This document shows positions 44,119 to 55,010 of a DNA stretch of 64,000 nucleotides, piece after piece. Within the stretch, counting starts at the first letter, position 1. The number at the start of each line of letters is the position of its first letter. Origin of the DNA: Trichobilharzia regenti (Eukaryota > Platyhelminthes > Trematoda > Strigeidida > Schistosomatidae); the NCBI GenBank assembly GCA_944472135.2, contig CALYDD020000289.1, forward strand, positions 1-64,000, written 5' to 3'. A program made the translations under genes and the position numbers. The notes below the pieces were generated by a model. It was not told the origin of the DNA. It searched no databases and saw only the letters and a program-made list of their open reading frames with translations.

Positions 44119-44682
44119 AGTAAATAGTTTATGTAGAAAGTAAAAGATAAAAAGTGAAAATTTCTTATCTGAAAATAGAGTACCACTGGTTAACAGTAAT
44201 CTACAAAGGATAAAATATTTTTATGACCTAAAACAAGCATTTTACCTCTTATAAAAGTACATACTTTAAAGTATATTTTACCCTATTTTCCCAGAAATTC
44301 TGGGTACTAAACAACAAAATAAATGGATAAATGGACAAACTCATGCACTCAAAATATGTTTTATTATCAGGTCAGAGATGCAGGGAAAGAGGGAGCAAAA
44401 TAAACTCTCAAATTTCCAACATAGAGCTCAAGATTAAGAAAACAGAGATAAGTAGTGCATATCGAAAGGAAAATATATTAGACAAAATGTTGGCTGGTTT
44501 GCTTGGTTATGATTTAAAGAGACTTCTTCACGACAAGACTTCAGGAATCCACTATTTATGTTGTATGCCAATGCGTCTGTTTTCTTCGCAGTACAGTTAA
44601 TAAAGCCACAAGGACTGAGACTCAAGAAGTTTACTTTGAATTCTGGGATCTATAATCATTTCATCATTATTGTTATTGCTTG
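44119..44682. other. Unassigned AT-rich stretch
   Basis: The 89-codon frame 44,331-44,600 has no motif; not called a gene. Confidence 0.4.
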
Positions 44683-46035
44683 CTTTAGTTGCTAGAGGAA
44701 CATAAGGCTTCAGCCACACGTCTCCATTGCGTTCGATTCTCTGTCAATGTTTCCACTTGGCTCTATGTCTGCCCACATGCTTTCATCTCCTCTTCACATT
44801 TCCTCCTTCACTTCATGTCACCCCACCCTCTCACTCACGACCAACACGCCGCTTCCCATTCGGGTTCCACTCAAGCGATAGCCTGGCGTGTGATGTCACT
44901 CACTTGATGGTTTGTTTTCTCAGAGTATGATCAGGCAGTCTACTACCATTTCTTCCTGCACACATTCCTAATGCACAATTGGTTCCTGCTTGGTTGGTTC
45001 GCTCATTGACAAAGATCCTTCCTGTTTCTGATCTTTTCTGGCCTGCCATCTGATCTTGATCGAAGTATTGAGCGAAGAGAGGTGTTGATGTGAAGGTGTA
45101 GTTTGTTCGAAGTGCCCTTCGTGACACAGCGAGGCGCCGATTCCATGATCTGCATAGTGGGTAGCACTGACTTCCCATTGGATTTGAAAACCCGCATCTT
45201 TTTCTTCATGCTGAGTGATGTTGATCTCCTCCACACAAACTTGAAAGTAATGAAAGCTTGCTTGCCTTGGTTTCTCAATCATTGGCTTGATGATATCCTC
45301 ATCATTTTCATCCGCCTGTATTTGAAACGATGCTTACCATATATGTAGGTAGGTAGGTAAAAGGGGGTTGCTTCTTTCATGCAGCTCCCATTTATGCTGA
45401 TTGTTGTCTGTTCTTATTGCTATTGCTGTTGTTGTTGACGAAAAATCTTCATCACCTACCTCTGTCGCCTCTATATTCACCTGAAGTCCTATCTTCTCTG
45501 GATGCTTCTTCTGACAACTTGTTGCTTTTCACTCGCATTTCTTCTACTTTGTGGGAAATCAGACATATATCATCGGTGAAGTCCAGATCCTTGAGGTATT
45601 TTGTGTGGGTCCATTTCATGCCTGTCTCCTCGTCGCCCAGCCCACTGTCTGCCTGTTACATTATCTAGTCTATCGCCCGTAATCAGGAAAATCATTGGAG
45701 ATAGTGGGCAGGCAGTCAGCCTTCTCTTACTGACGTCTTCACTTCTTCGAAGGATTCCGTGAGTTTCCCATTGTGGATTACCTGGTATGCAACATTGTCG
45801 TGGAACTGTTGGATGAGGTGTATAATTGTTCGCGGAACCCATTGGTAGAAGCGAAGTAGTTTCTAAATCATCTCTCGAATGACGCTGCACTATCGAAGGT
45901 CTTTACAAAGTTGATGAAGTTGAGTGAGGTAGAGAGTTAACTACCATTCAGAGTTCTCTTCAGTGATGATACGTAGTGCTGCAATTTGGTCGACGCATGA
46001 CTTGTTTCTCCTAAATCCAGCGTATTCAGCTCATA
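44683..46035 (-). mobile_element. RTE-clade LINE: RT and 3' end, 5'-truncated
   Basis: Minus strand: SCVDQIAALRIITEENSEW (about 46,000-45,945), a decayed FIDFEKAF region, PLSPMIFLI, LDFTDDICLISHK (catalytic box as FTDD, about 45,590-45,550), the post-RT segment with GKQAFITFKFVWRRST (45,278-45,220), and the family 3' end at 44,690. Frameshifts in between. Confidence 0.85.
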
Positions 46036-46214
46036 TCTAACTAGAATTTTAGGAAATATATTGTCTTGAAGTTACAATGAATGCTTAGTGGAGTGAAAAG
46101 GTTATCTTTTAAATTTGAACCATTTTGCTGGAAACTGCAATGCCAGTATGCTTGATTGTTTTCGATTCTACACATATTTTTCGATTTAAATACATCATTT
46201 AAATCGTCAAATTA

Positions 46215-46400
46215 AATGTTTTTATGGGATATATCACAAATAAAAGGAAGCAGTATTGTGTGCTGCATGACGTTGCGAACAACATTTATTCTTCATAATC
46301 ATATCAAATTTCAACTACACAACTTCAAAACTCAATTTTCATAATTCTTGTTCTTCCTCCCACATTTATCATAATGATTTTCGAATTTTTCAAGATGCCT
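46215..46400 (-). mobile_element. PLE terminal sequence, minus strand
   Basis: Reverse complement: gatatgattatgaagaataa, atgttgttcgcaacgtcatg and tgtgatatatcccat, the same tail as 58,140-58,210. Head to head with the plus-strand tail that follows. Confidence 0.65.
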
Positions 46401-46439
46401 TTGATTGCTAATGAATCATTTCTACTGCATGTGTCTCAC

Positions 46440-47005
46440 TTAAGTCTATTAAAACTTCTTTTTAGATATTTGATGAGAGTACACACAATGCGAATGATTC
46501 AACACCCGTCCCGGACATCTAGAAAATTCTACTACCCTTACGGTAGTAAAGGAGAAAGGATTATATAAATCAGGTTTTGAAGTTGTTCAGTGACGAGTGA
46601 TGTGATTATGAACAATAAACTTTATCATTCATAAATTAATATTGTCTTGCTACGTTATATATCTGTTCATCAGTGGCACAGAGATAGAACGCTGGCCAAT
46701 CACTCAGGTGGTACGGGATTCGATCCCCGGCCACAGACGCACTCCCAATCCTCGCTAGGTCAGAAATAAGACTGGTAAAGAGGGAAGGTTGGGCATGAGT
46801 CTAGCAAACCCATACCGTAAAATTAAAACACTATTTCTACCGAAGCTTCAAAGCTCTAGATTGAAGCGCCCTTTGTCCCACCGGGAACGTAAGCGAATAA
46901 ACTTTTTTTAATGTGATATATCTAATAAACAATCTGAAATGGAATTACATATTACCATAATGTCCAAGTGCTACACATATTAACATTAAATATAAACCAG
47001 CCATT
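46440..47005 (+). mobile_element. PLE tail split by a SINE
   Basis: atgcgaatgattcaacaccc and tctagaaaattctactaccc, then gattatgaacaataaac and, beyond the SINE, gatatatctaataaacaatc and ggaattacatattacc. The 5' part of the element is missing. Confidence 0.7.
46665..46912 (+). mobile_element. tRNA-derived SINE, family A, nested in PLE tail with target duplication
   Basis: Flanked by gttatatatct (46,654-46,664) and gtgatatatct (46,913-46,923), matching at 10 of 11 positions. Head catcagtggcacagagatag, B box gggattcgatcccc, body agactggtaaagagggaagg, tail ctctagattgaagcgccctt. The interrupted PLE sequence can be read across the gap. Confidence 0.9.
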
Positions 47006-47384
47006 ATGATTCATCAAAAGGATGATAAGATAGTCGATATAAATCATGTAATTAGTCATAATGATAATAATTTTAGGAATAATAAAGATGAAAAAATGGT
47101 GCGATTTGCGGTAATAAGGATAATGATAAGTGGCATGATTATACAAACGAAAGTTGACATACACACAGTCGATGAAGGCTAAGACAAACAAATAGTCTGA
47201 TTAAATACTGCTAGATTGTACGAGAGGTAAATAAACTAAATTTTAATAAAGATACAATAAGACTAAGGAAAAGCTGTTAGGAAACAGATAAAATGTATAG
47301 CCAGTTGGTTAGATCTTAACTAGTCAAGGAAAAGATGATGACTTAGATATAATGGAGAAGATTCTTAGCTCAAGTGGATGAAGT
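47006..47384. other. Unassigned AT-rich stretch
   Basis: Nothing recognised. Confidence 0.4.
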
Positions 47385-47465
47385 ATGCGCTGAAGATGTT
47401 GCCTAGTAAGGCATTGAAAGCTTCGCAAATCAACCATCCAGCTCAGAGAACACAACTACATCAAA
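47385..47465 (+). mobile_element. PLE C-terminal scrap
   Basis: Encodes MLPSKALKASQINHPAQRTQ, the same tail peptide as 3,650-3,740. Confidence 0.6.
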
Positions 47466-47790
47466 AGGGATGATGACTGTATGAAATTCTTCTGGATGCG
47501 TAAAGTTTAGGCTTAATAGTTCGGAGGTTAATCGCTTCACTTGTTTTTGATAAACGATTATAGTAAGCTGGTAGAGTTTCGACTGGATTGAATAAATCAG
47601 TTTAAGTGCCTTCTTTTTGTCCATTGAGTGGCGCCTATCACCTAAATGTGACAAACTAGAGCTTTGAATGGTTTTTTTAAACCATGATGGTAGACGTTCA
47701 TTGACATGTTGGCTAAACTGTCTAGTAGTACACCTAACTTAACCGTCGCCACAGCAACAGATGAATGGATACATACTTCAGAGGATGACG
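47466..47790 (-). mobile_element. PLE GIY-YIG nuclease remnant
   Basis: Minus strand: ICCCGDG (start motif), CTTRQFSQHVNERLPSWFKK, SLSHLGDRRHSMDKKKALK (frame 47,654-47,430), and in another frame the TIKPKLYAS end. Same lineage as 16-23 kb but old. Confidence 0.75.
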
Positions 47791-47821
47791 GCACAGAAGC
47801 AACCATTATTTATTAAGTTTA

Positions 47822-48430
47822 ACAAAAATAGGGAGGATTCATCGATCTCTGAAAGTAAGGTCTTTAGACCATATTCCTAAATAACTTCAGAAAAAAAAAG
47901 AAAGAATTCCCAGAACCCAATAATGATGAGAATAAGAGACCTAGTTCCTCTATTGCGAAACATATTATAGAGACAGGACATAAAACTGACGTTTACACAT
48001 CTTATAAACTTATCCGTAAATCGTGGTTGGGACGTATCCTAAAGTTTGTGGAAGCCCTAGCTGGTAATTAGGAGGTTTAAACCACCTTTATGCAATCAAA
48101 GCAACAATTCGTCGTCACACTAAACCTTCCTTGGTAAACTTTGTTTTCATACTAGCCAGGGTAGATGTACCGTCATCTCTCTTATTTAGTTTTGTGATCT
48201 TCACTGTTATTTTGATCTTCAATATGCCTTTTTAAGTTGACTAAAGTCTATTTTCTCACGGCTTAACTCTTTATTAATTTCATATATATTTCTGTGACAA
48301 ATCCATATGTGATCAGATTGTTTCAAATATGTTGAGCAAATACATTACACGATTCAGGTAGATTACGTCTTCTTATTGCTTCGTGTAAATTCATAAAGGG
48401 CGACTAAGTGTTTTAAATTAATAATAATAA
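47822..48430 (+). mobile_element. PLE nuclease remnant and 3' tail
   Basis: Diverged copy of 12,655-13,245: RTHRSLKVRS-like start, IAKHIIETGHKTDVYTSYKL, LKFVEALAGN, then the same non-coding tail to aattcataaagggcgac. Its end fixes the 3' boundary of that lineage. Confidence 0.8.
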
Positions 48431-48534
48431 TAGCATTATTGCAAACAGTACTTTCGATACAATGTGGAATTATCCGAAGACAGTACAATATTGCATTGAT
48501 TTTTCTCTTTTCATAACACAGTATGTGGGGAAAT

Positions 48535-49800
48535 AATTTAGAGAGCGTTTAGATTGATAATATTGTTAACAAAAAATATGAATGTAAAGTCAAAATTTAG
48601 GTGGAAATCGTAACGACAATATATTATCACATAACATATGTGCCAAATAGAGTACTGTAGAACTTTTATACTTAGTCGTTCGAGCATATAGTCTTCTACA
48701 GTAACTTCTCGTCTTACCAGATAAGATGCAAGAAGAGATTTTTGTATAAAGATGTATAGAGAGTCGGACAAGATAACATTCGCTAATTTCTTGCATGAGT
48801 TCAAGTCTCTGTCTTTCTACAACAGTATTAACGAGTTGGTTTAGCGAAATCCCACTAGCTCTACTGACAGCTTTTAGTACCCATCACAGCAATAAAAAAA
48901 GTCTTTTTTAAGCAGCCCAGGAAAGAATAATGTGGAAGGAGCAGTAAAGAAGGATAGGCAGAATACAAGAATCAACAAACTCAGAAAGTAGAGATGGAGT
49001 GATACCAGACCTTCTCAACTTCCTTACGTTGAAGTTAGACAAAATACCTTTCCATAAATTAGGATGATATGAAAAGATGAGGAAAACTGAGTGGAAACGC
49101 ACAAACCAAGGTAATTATCATTCGACTTAGTTTCAAACTAAATGCCATCTGTGATACTAGAATCATAAAAACTAGCCAATTCATGTAACTCGCGCTTGTG
49201 TTTGAAAGTGAAACTAACAATCTGCCATTTGGAAGGATTTAGCCTAAGACCATTCGACAAGGACCACTGACTAACTTCTGATCAAAAGCTATTCATTTTT
49301 GAACAATGTGATTAAAATGGGACTAGCATAGAAACAGTCAGATTATCAGAATACTTAACAAAATTGGCTTCAAGTGTTGATTTACAGGATTGATTTGATT
49401 TGATTGGTCACAGGATTTCATCATGGGCTGACATCCGTTGGAGAACCATTGGAAAACCTGGAAACTGGCTTCATCAGAATAAGACAAGTCATGTAAGAAA
49501 AAGGAATGTAGAGATGAAGGAAGAACAGAATCCTAAAGGATATCAGTTAGAATAAATAAAGTAGTGGAAGACCTTCCGTTACATACAGTGTACAGCTTCC
49601 TATAAGACACCTAAGAATATAACCAATTCTATCCCAGTACCCTGCTTTATTCACAGTCTTTTTGCTGCACAAAGAAGGCCAGAGCACAGAGTTAAACGCA
49701 GATGTGTATTCAAGAAGGGCATGCTGGAAATATCTAATGCCTTTGTCTAAACTTGAGACACTGTTATGACAGTAGTCATTCAATGGGAAAAACACAAGTC
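48535..49800 (-). mobile_element. CR1/jockey-like LINE: RT and C-terminus
   Basis: Right to left: SLDKGIRYFQHALLEYTSAF (RT motif region, frame 49,795-49,547), a trace of YTVYN-G, then after a SINE scrap SNGLRLNPSKWQI and VSFTFKHKR (49,250-49,190), GITPSLLSEFVDSCILPILL (49,020-48,950), and the C-terminal LYARTTKYKSSTVLYLAHML (48,690-48,630). The order and motifs match non-LTR RT thumb and tail regions. Multiple stops and frameshifts; the FADD box is not readable. Confidence 0.75.
49400..49475 (-). mobile_element. Hammerhead SINE 3' scrap
   Basis: caggatttcatcatgggctg, acatccgttggagaaccatt and ggaaaacctgg are the reverse of the SINE tail. Inserted in the LINE. Head and ribozyme missing. Confidence 0.7.
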
Positions 49801-49920
49801 CTCAAAGTGATCCATTGAATCCCACTGGATCTTTCCAATTTACACGACATTCGTCTACTGTAAATAGCTGAGGGTAACTGACATTCAAACTGTTAGGTCT
49901 AAATTACACGTATATTTTTG
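49797..49920 (+). mobile_element. PLE nuclease C-terminal scrap
   Basis: VLKVIH-IPLDLSN, IRLL-IAEG and the region of TIKPKLY in broken frames; same lineage as 16,915-17,040. Confidence 0.6.
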
Positions 49921-50001
49921 TGTGACTTCAATTTTCAAATGTTCCTACAAAGAAAGGAAAACATACCCGCAGGGGTTTTCGATTACATTAACGGGGTATG
50001 C

Positions 50002-50045
<44 letters not shown>

Positions 50046-50640
50046 CCACTACTTTATTCATGCAGTTTGAGATATCAAAATATGCAGTTAGCGAAATTTA
50101 TTTAGTCCTCTGAGTATATGAATTCTAAAGTAAAACTGATTCTGTCGATATCCTGATCTATTTTTCCTATCCAGGCAATGATTGATTATTCCTCTCCACG
50201 TCTTCCCCTGGTTTCCTCAAATTTTATTATAAATGGGACATAGACAGTTAATAACTCTATGAGTTACAGAAAAGAAACATTTTAATCAAAGTGAACTGTG
50301 GAATTCCATTGAGTTTCAGATTGATGTTTTTTAGTTTTCATCGTGCTTAATATCAAGTGGAAAAATATTAAGAAGACATCGCCTTATAGGAAATCCAGGT
50401 ACTGCCGTTGCATTCGAATCAGCTCCAAAAAAAATGTAATGGTTCACATAGGCATTAAATGTTTTGTTTAGAAGACTATTTCTAAAATAGAATCTTTTTG
50501 AATTTGCCCGGATTAGTCTTTATCAAACTATATTCTACAAAATGTAAATTTTACACCAAAAACTGATACGTATATGATATGGAAGCGTCAATCAGTAACT
50601 GAAACTTCTTCTTTACTTCTAATTTTTTTCTTTGCATTTT
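49921..50640. other. Unassigned AT-rich stretch with AT microsatellite
   Basis: (AT)n at about 50,009-50,041; nothing else recognised. Confidence 0.4.
50009..50041. repeat. (AT)n microsatellite
   Basis: About 16 AT units. Confidence 0.95.
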
Positions 50641-51176
50641 GAATAGAACACAAGGCATCAAGCCAGAGCTTTGAAGTCTAGGTATGGTGAGAGCTGGGCG
50701 CTAGCCAAATCGGTAGGCAGTAATTTACGTCAATGTCTACGTCCTTGATATTGGTCATGAGGAAAATAAGAACAAAGAGTGACTCAGCAACCAATCACAG
50801 CAGACTTTGCGTAGGCGGATACTATTGGCAGATAGATGATCTGACCTTCAGGAAACAGCCACAAAGAGATGAAATATTAACGTTCAGCGAGAAACCACCA
50901 ATCAGAAGACTGTGTTTGTTTGCTTACAATAATCTATACTAATGTACATAAAAGTCTATATCTGTTGATTTCCTAAATAAACGGTCTGTTGCCTGGCCCT
51001 TGTCTTCTGTTGTTACATAGGTAGCACTGGTTTTTATTTTTTTTTCGGGGTTATGTCGCCTCTTCACCGATTTGCTGTCGGCTAAATGAGGTTTAGGAGT
51101 AAAGTGGCCGGGGATCAGACCTCAGACCACGTGTGTAGTCAGCGAGCACTGTACTGCTGAACCACCGAAGGACCCA
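50641..51176 (-). mobile_element. tRNA-derived SINE, family A, split by a solo LTR
   Basis: The 3' part is 50,641-50,684 (ggcatcaagccagagctttg) and the rest 51,018-51,176: ggtagcactggtttttattt, tggccggggatcag (B box, reversed) and the tRNA-like head near 51,125-51,170. Central body partly lost. Confidence 0.75.
50685..51017 (+). mobile_element. Solo LTR with target duplication, nested in SINE
   Basis: 333 bp beginning TGGTGAGAGC and ending TTGTTACA, flanked on both sides by TAGGTA (50,679-50,684 and 51,018-51,023). The host SINE has a single TAGGTA at this position in its other copies, so the empty site can be inferred. Contains aataaa in cctaaataaacgg near the 3' end, as expected for the R region. 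LTR recombination would have removed the internal coding part. Strand chosen from the aataaa signal; family not identified. Confidence 0.8.
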
Positions 51177-51532
51177 ATAGCTGGCATAGATAATTTTGAA
51201 ATGTAACCGATCTATCCTGGATTTGCTAAAGCTTTGAAAACTGCTTTATGAGCATACTAGATTTCCAGCTGGCTACGTTTAGAATAATGTCAAGGAAACC
51301 CGTAACATACTACAATTTGTTTAATGTTCAGTGAATTCATTTTTCGTGATCCGGTAAGTCATCGGTATGACAGCATCTATAGATTGAAAGAATTTGGGAA
51401 TCTGTGGGCAAGAGTAAGCAGGACAGTATTTCAGCGTTTAGTTGACTATACTTATTTTGTGACAAGACTTTTTTTATTAACTCTTTTATTTTCAAGTATC
51501 AGTCTGCGGGGATTTAATTAGTTAAAGGTTTG
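51177..51532. other. Unassigned stretch
   Basis: Nothing recognised; the 65-codon frame 51,324-51,521 has no motif. Confidence 0.4.
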
Positions 51533-51660
51533 ATCATGTGCGAATGTCAGATAGAGAATCACTGGGAAATCAGGGAGTGTGAAATTGAGACGAAAGAGCT
51601 ATCAAGTACTCCCTGGTTTTCCAGTGATGCTCTAATTGATGTCAGCTGCTGATTAAATCT
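51533..51660. mobile_element. Head-to-head pair of hammerhead SINE 3' halves
   Basis: 51,533-51,580 is the SINE tail reversed (tagagaatcactgggaaatc, agggagt); 51,588-51,660 is the same tail forward with the ribozyme end (gacgaaagagctatcaagta, ctccctggttttccag). Arms of about 45 bp around a short loop; the heads of both copies are missing. Confidence 0.75.
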
Positions 51661-51979
51661 TTCATTTTCAACTTTAAAAGCTGTAATACATAGTGAGTAA
51701 CTTTCTGTTCAGTTCTGTGTGATTGATCACTCTGCATTCTATTAGTTAGTCGCCTAGAAGAACACTGAAAACTTACCAGTCGAACCATCTAGCTTGCACA
51801 CCACATCATAACACTAGATACATCCCTCAGAGTCACATTTGCAAAGTACTTACATATTAATGGAAAATCGTTTCGCCACATGAAACTGTACAACAAAAGT
51901 AGGCTAAGAGCAAGAGGATTTCAATGTTAATATAATAATATGATAATAATCATTATAGTAAAGGTTTTCGTATTTTTAA
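51661..51979. other. Unassigned stretch
   Basis: Nothing recognised. Confidence 0.4.
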
Positions 51980-52204
51980 GAGTTGATCACGGATTGATAT
52001 CAGTTAGAGAACCATTGAAAACCAGGGAGTACTGGACAGCTGTTTCATCCCACTTTGGGAATCATCGATAGTACGTACCCACAGCCAGAGTTAGAACCCA
52101 GCACCTTCCAGTTACAAGGCAATCTCGTATTCCATTCAGCCACTGGGATCCGATCCAATGGCCCATGAATTCTAACTTTACCGATTCGTGATTTACGGCG
52201 ACCC
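51980..52204 (-). mobile_element. Hammerhead SINE, minus strand (left of head-to-head pair)
   Basis: Reverse complement: leader cgtaaatcacgaatcggtaa, tRNA-like head with cagtggctgaatgg, ribozyme remnant ggatgaaacagctgtccagt and tail. The core is tactatcgatgattccc, i.e. decayed, and stem II is lost. Confidence 0.85.
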
Positions 52205-52209
52205 AACCA

Positions 52210-52451
52210 ATGTCGTCGGTGGGACATTATTGGACCACTGAATTGGCTCCCAGTGGCTGAATGGTATACGAGATTGCCTTGTAACCGGAAGTTGTTGGGT
52301 TCTAACTCTGGTTGTGGGTGCATACTGTCGATGATTTCTAAAGTGGGATGAAACAGCTGTCCATTATTCCCTGGTTTTCAATGGTTCTCTAAATGATATC
52401 AATCCGTGATCAACTCGTAAAAAACAAAACTAATCCTTACAAACCAACTAT
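52210..52451 (+). mobile_element. Hammerhead SINE, plus strand (right of head-to-head pair)
   Basis: cagtggctgaatggtatacg, ttgtaaccggaagttgttgg, core atactgtcgatgatttct, gggatgaaacagctgtcc and the tail to about 52,451. It shares unusual changes with its partner (tgaatgg; cgatgatt; gggatgaaacagc), so the pair arose by inverted duplication of one copy, not by two independent insertions. Confidence 0.85.
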
Positions 52452-52779
52452 AGAAAAGTTTCTGCATTTCCCAATGAATGAAAAACAAAACGATATTGTT
52501 TTTACTTAGGTTTAGCTATTTAATACTAATAGCTTTATCAAAGTATTATTAAACCACTGTTTAAAAAATCTCAGTTTATTTATAACAATTTAATCATCAT
52601 TCCTTGATATGGGGTCATGTTTGCTTTGTCAAATTGGCCAATTGGTAAAGATATCAAAACCAGATGTATATTGTTGGATTTGATAAGTGCATAAGATTAT
52701 AAAAGCAACGTGTGTTTACATAATGAAATTGCTTATCACATTCGTGTTGATTTTGTCATTTCATGGAGGAGGGAGGTGC
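52452..52779. other. Unassigned AT-rich stretch
   Basis: Nothing recognised. Confidence 0.4.
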
Positions 52780-53545
52780 CGTAACCATGTCAAATTCTGT
52801 TTTAGTCCATAATCATTCCTATTCAGTTCAGACAATTTGGATTCCACTTGACAGGAGGTGCTTCTGATATTTGTGATTTCTGAAATTTTTCTGGATTATT
52901 TAAGTAATGTTAAAATCAATTTTGTGGCCTGATTCTATAGTGTGTAGACCTATGGCTAATGATTTTTCAAGCTTTTCCAGTTCAACTGTGTTTCTCGGTG
53001 GTCGAACAGACACTCTACGGGTTTCATTTCTTTTAATTTTGATTTCTCGGGATGTCTATCAGATGTATATCACATACACTTCAAGCAAACACTTTATTTT
53101 ATAGACACAATTAGATAGAGAATCTTTAGGGATTGGCTTTTATATGGGCGAAGTTGTTTCGCAATGTGTCTGATGTTTTGAAGAAGACTACAATGTTGTG
53201 CTTATTGAGCACTTTTCTGATATCGTCTGACGTCTCCGCTCTATATGGAAGGACAACTGCTGAAGTTCGTGTTTTCGGGATAAGTTTTCGACCATACTTA
53301 ATGTTATTGTTGATTCTGTTGATGAAGGTCTTTGGGTAGTTATTTTGCTTGAGAGTCTCAGTAATGTTTTGATATTTCTTCTCCTTTTTCTTTATCATCA
53401 GTTATCAAAGAGTGTATTCGTCCAAGAAGACTTGACTGGTATAACTGATACTTTTTCCCTGGTAGGGTGTGATGATCCGCAGTCTAAATATTTGCTGGAG
53501 TGGGTTTTCGTCCTGAATATAGTATTACTAAAATGTCCGTGAACT
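52780..53545 (-). mobile_element. PLE linker and GIY-YIG nuclease, Neptune-like lineage
   Basis: Minus frame 53,398-53,126: NITETLKQNNYPKTFINRIN, TSAVVLPYRAETSDDIRKVL, NKHNIVVFFKTSDTLRNNFA, the well-known PLE linker. It continues as NCVYKIKCLLEVYVIYI and nuclease traces in shifting frames to about 52,800. YIG is replaced; stops follow. The plus-strand frames here are shadows. Lineage name by resemblance only. Confidence 0.85.
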
Positions 53546-53819
53546 TGGTTTGGACATGCCTGTGATAATAGTCACTTTATTTCAAACAATAATAATTATA
53601 CAGAGTGGAATTTTCAGAGTTTTTATACATACTGTAATAATTTAGCTCCTTTTATAAAATATGTACATACATAAAATTTAAAATAGTAATAATAATGAAA
53701 CCCCTATAGACAGAATGACGTCAGAAACATATTGAAGTATAATTAGAGCGTATCATAGATAACACATGTAATAATAATAATATTTGCTTACAAGTTGCAG
53801 TTCACTTGCTGATTTAAAA
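53546..53819. other. Unassigned AT-rich stretch
   Basis: Contains a short ATA tract near 53,771; nothing else. Confidence 0.4.
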
Positions 53820-55010
53820 AAGTTTATAAGTTCTTTTCTGATATCTGACTATCTCTCTTCACACAAAACCCCTGCTAAATATGGTGGTATGGTAGAATTT
53901 TTAGATTTAATAGGTGTACGAGCGTAAATTCTTATGAAGTTTCTTCTGGTTTCACCTGATGATATACAAGGAAAAAGTTCTGAATAAGTGGAGAGGGTGT
54001 TCAGCATCATACAAGATATCTATGGCCAACTGCTTGCAGGTATTGGAGTGTCTTTGACAATAATGTCAGTTAACTGAGTCAAAGACACACCACTAAGCCT
54101 ACTTACAGCCTTCAGTGTTCTACGTAATATGATATAGTCCGTTTTAGAAGTCCACGGAGGAATAACGGCGAATGATAAAGAAGAATGAGCGGAATACATG
54201 AATGGATAAACTGTAAGAGAAGAGCTTGAGTGATTCCAGAAAATGTCACCTTCGTTATGTAATAAGTCAAACGAAAATTTTTCTTAGAAATCAGCAGGAT
54301 ATGAGACGACCAACAGAGATTCGAAGAGAAATTGATGTCGAAATAAGAGAAGAGATATTCGACATACTTCCTATCACATGTCGTTAATATTGCAGGAATC
54401 ATCAGACTGAATCACTCAGTCTACGCAAGTCTTGTTCCCGACTGAAACTAAAATCAACAATATGAGACTTGGATGGATTCAGTTTAAGACTACTTAGGTG
54501 GGATCATTTGTTAACTTCAGACAAGAATCTATTCATATAAGAGCAGTGGAAAGCAGAAACTACTGAGACAGTAACGGTTAGGACGTCGGTGGCACAGGGC
54601 TTATGGCTCTCACCGACCATGAACATGGTCCAGGGTTCGATCCCTTGACGGCCCACATCTGATATCAATGTTCAGCCTATAAAATTTGGGCTAACGATAT
54701 CACATGCTGCAAATTCCATACTTGTACCAAAAAATAAGGTGTGAAATCAAGTTACAATAAAAAAAAATTAATGAAGTTAGCTTTGGAAGAATATGGAAGG
54801 TCATGCAAAGGAAAGAAAACAGGAATGAAGAGAGTATGGCGCTCTGAGGAACACCAGTTTCCATTATCAAAGAAGTGGGCGCCTTCTATTCACAACAGTA
54901 TATTGTCTTCTACTGGAAAAATAAGAAAACAACCACCTTGTGACCCAGGACTCATTGTTTGCTGAAATATTGGATACACTAGAGAAGTATTCAGTCTTAA
55001 AATAATAGAA
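53820..55010 (-). mobile_element. CR1/jockey-like LINE, split by a SINE
   Basis: Right of the SINE (minus strand): WVTRWLFSYFSSRRQYTVVN and TGVPQSAILSSFLFSFLCMT (the G-P-QG-ILSP-LF RT motif with G to S), about 54,945-54,790. Left of it: FRLTYYITKVTFSGITQALL, LLQFIHSCIPLILLYHSPLF and LRGLLKRTISYYV (frame 54,402-54,112), then C-terminal traces to 53,820. Same family as 48,535. Inactive. Confidence 0.8.
54583..54768 (+). mobile_element. tRNA-derived SINE, family C, nested in LINE
   Basis: Head acgtcggtggcacagggctt, B box cagggttcgatccc, body caatgttcagcctataaaat and ggtgtgaaatcaagttacaa, A-run tail. The LINE RT reads on either side of it. Confidence 0.88.

Noticed and set aside
52045..52323. 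92-codon minus-strand frame
   Set aside because: Spans the junction of two head-to-head SINEs; non-coding.
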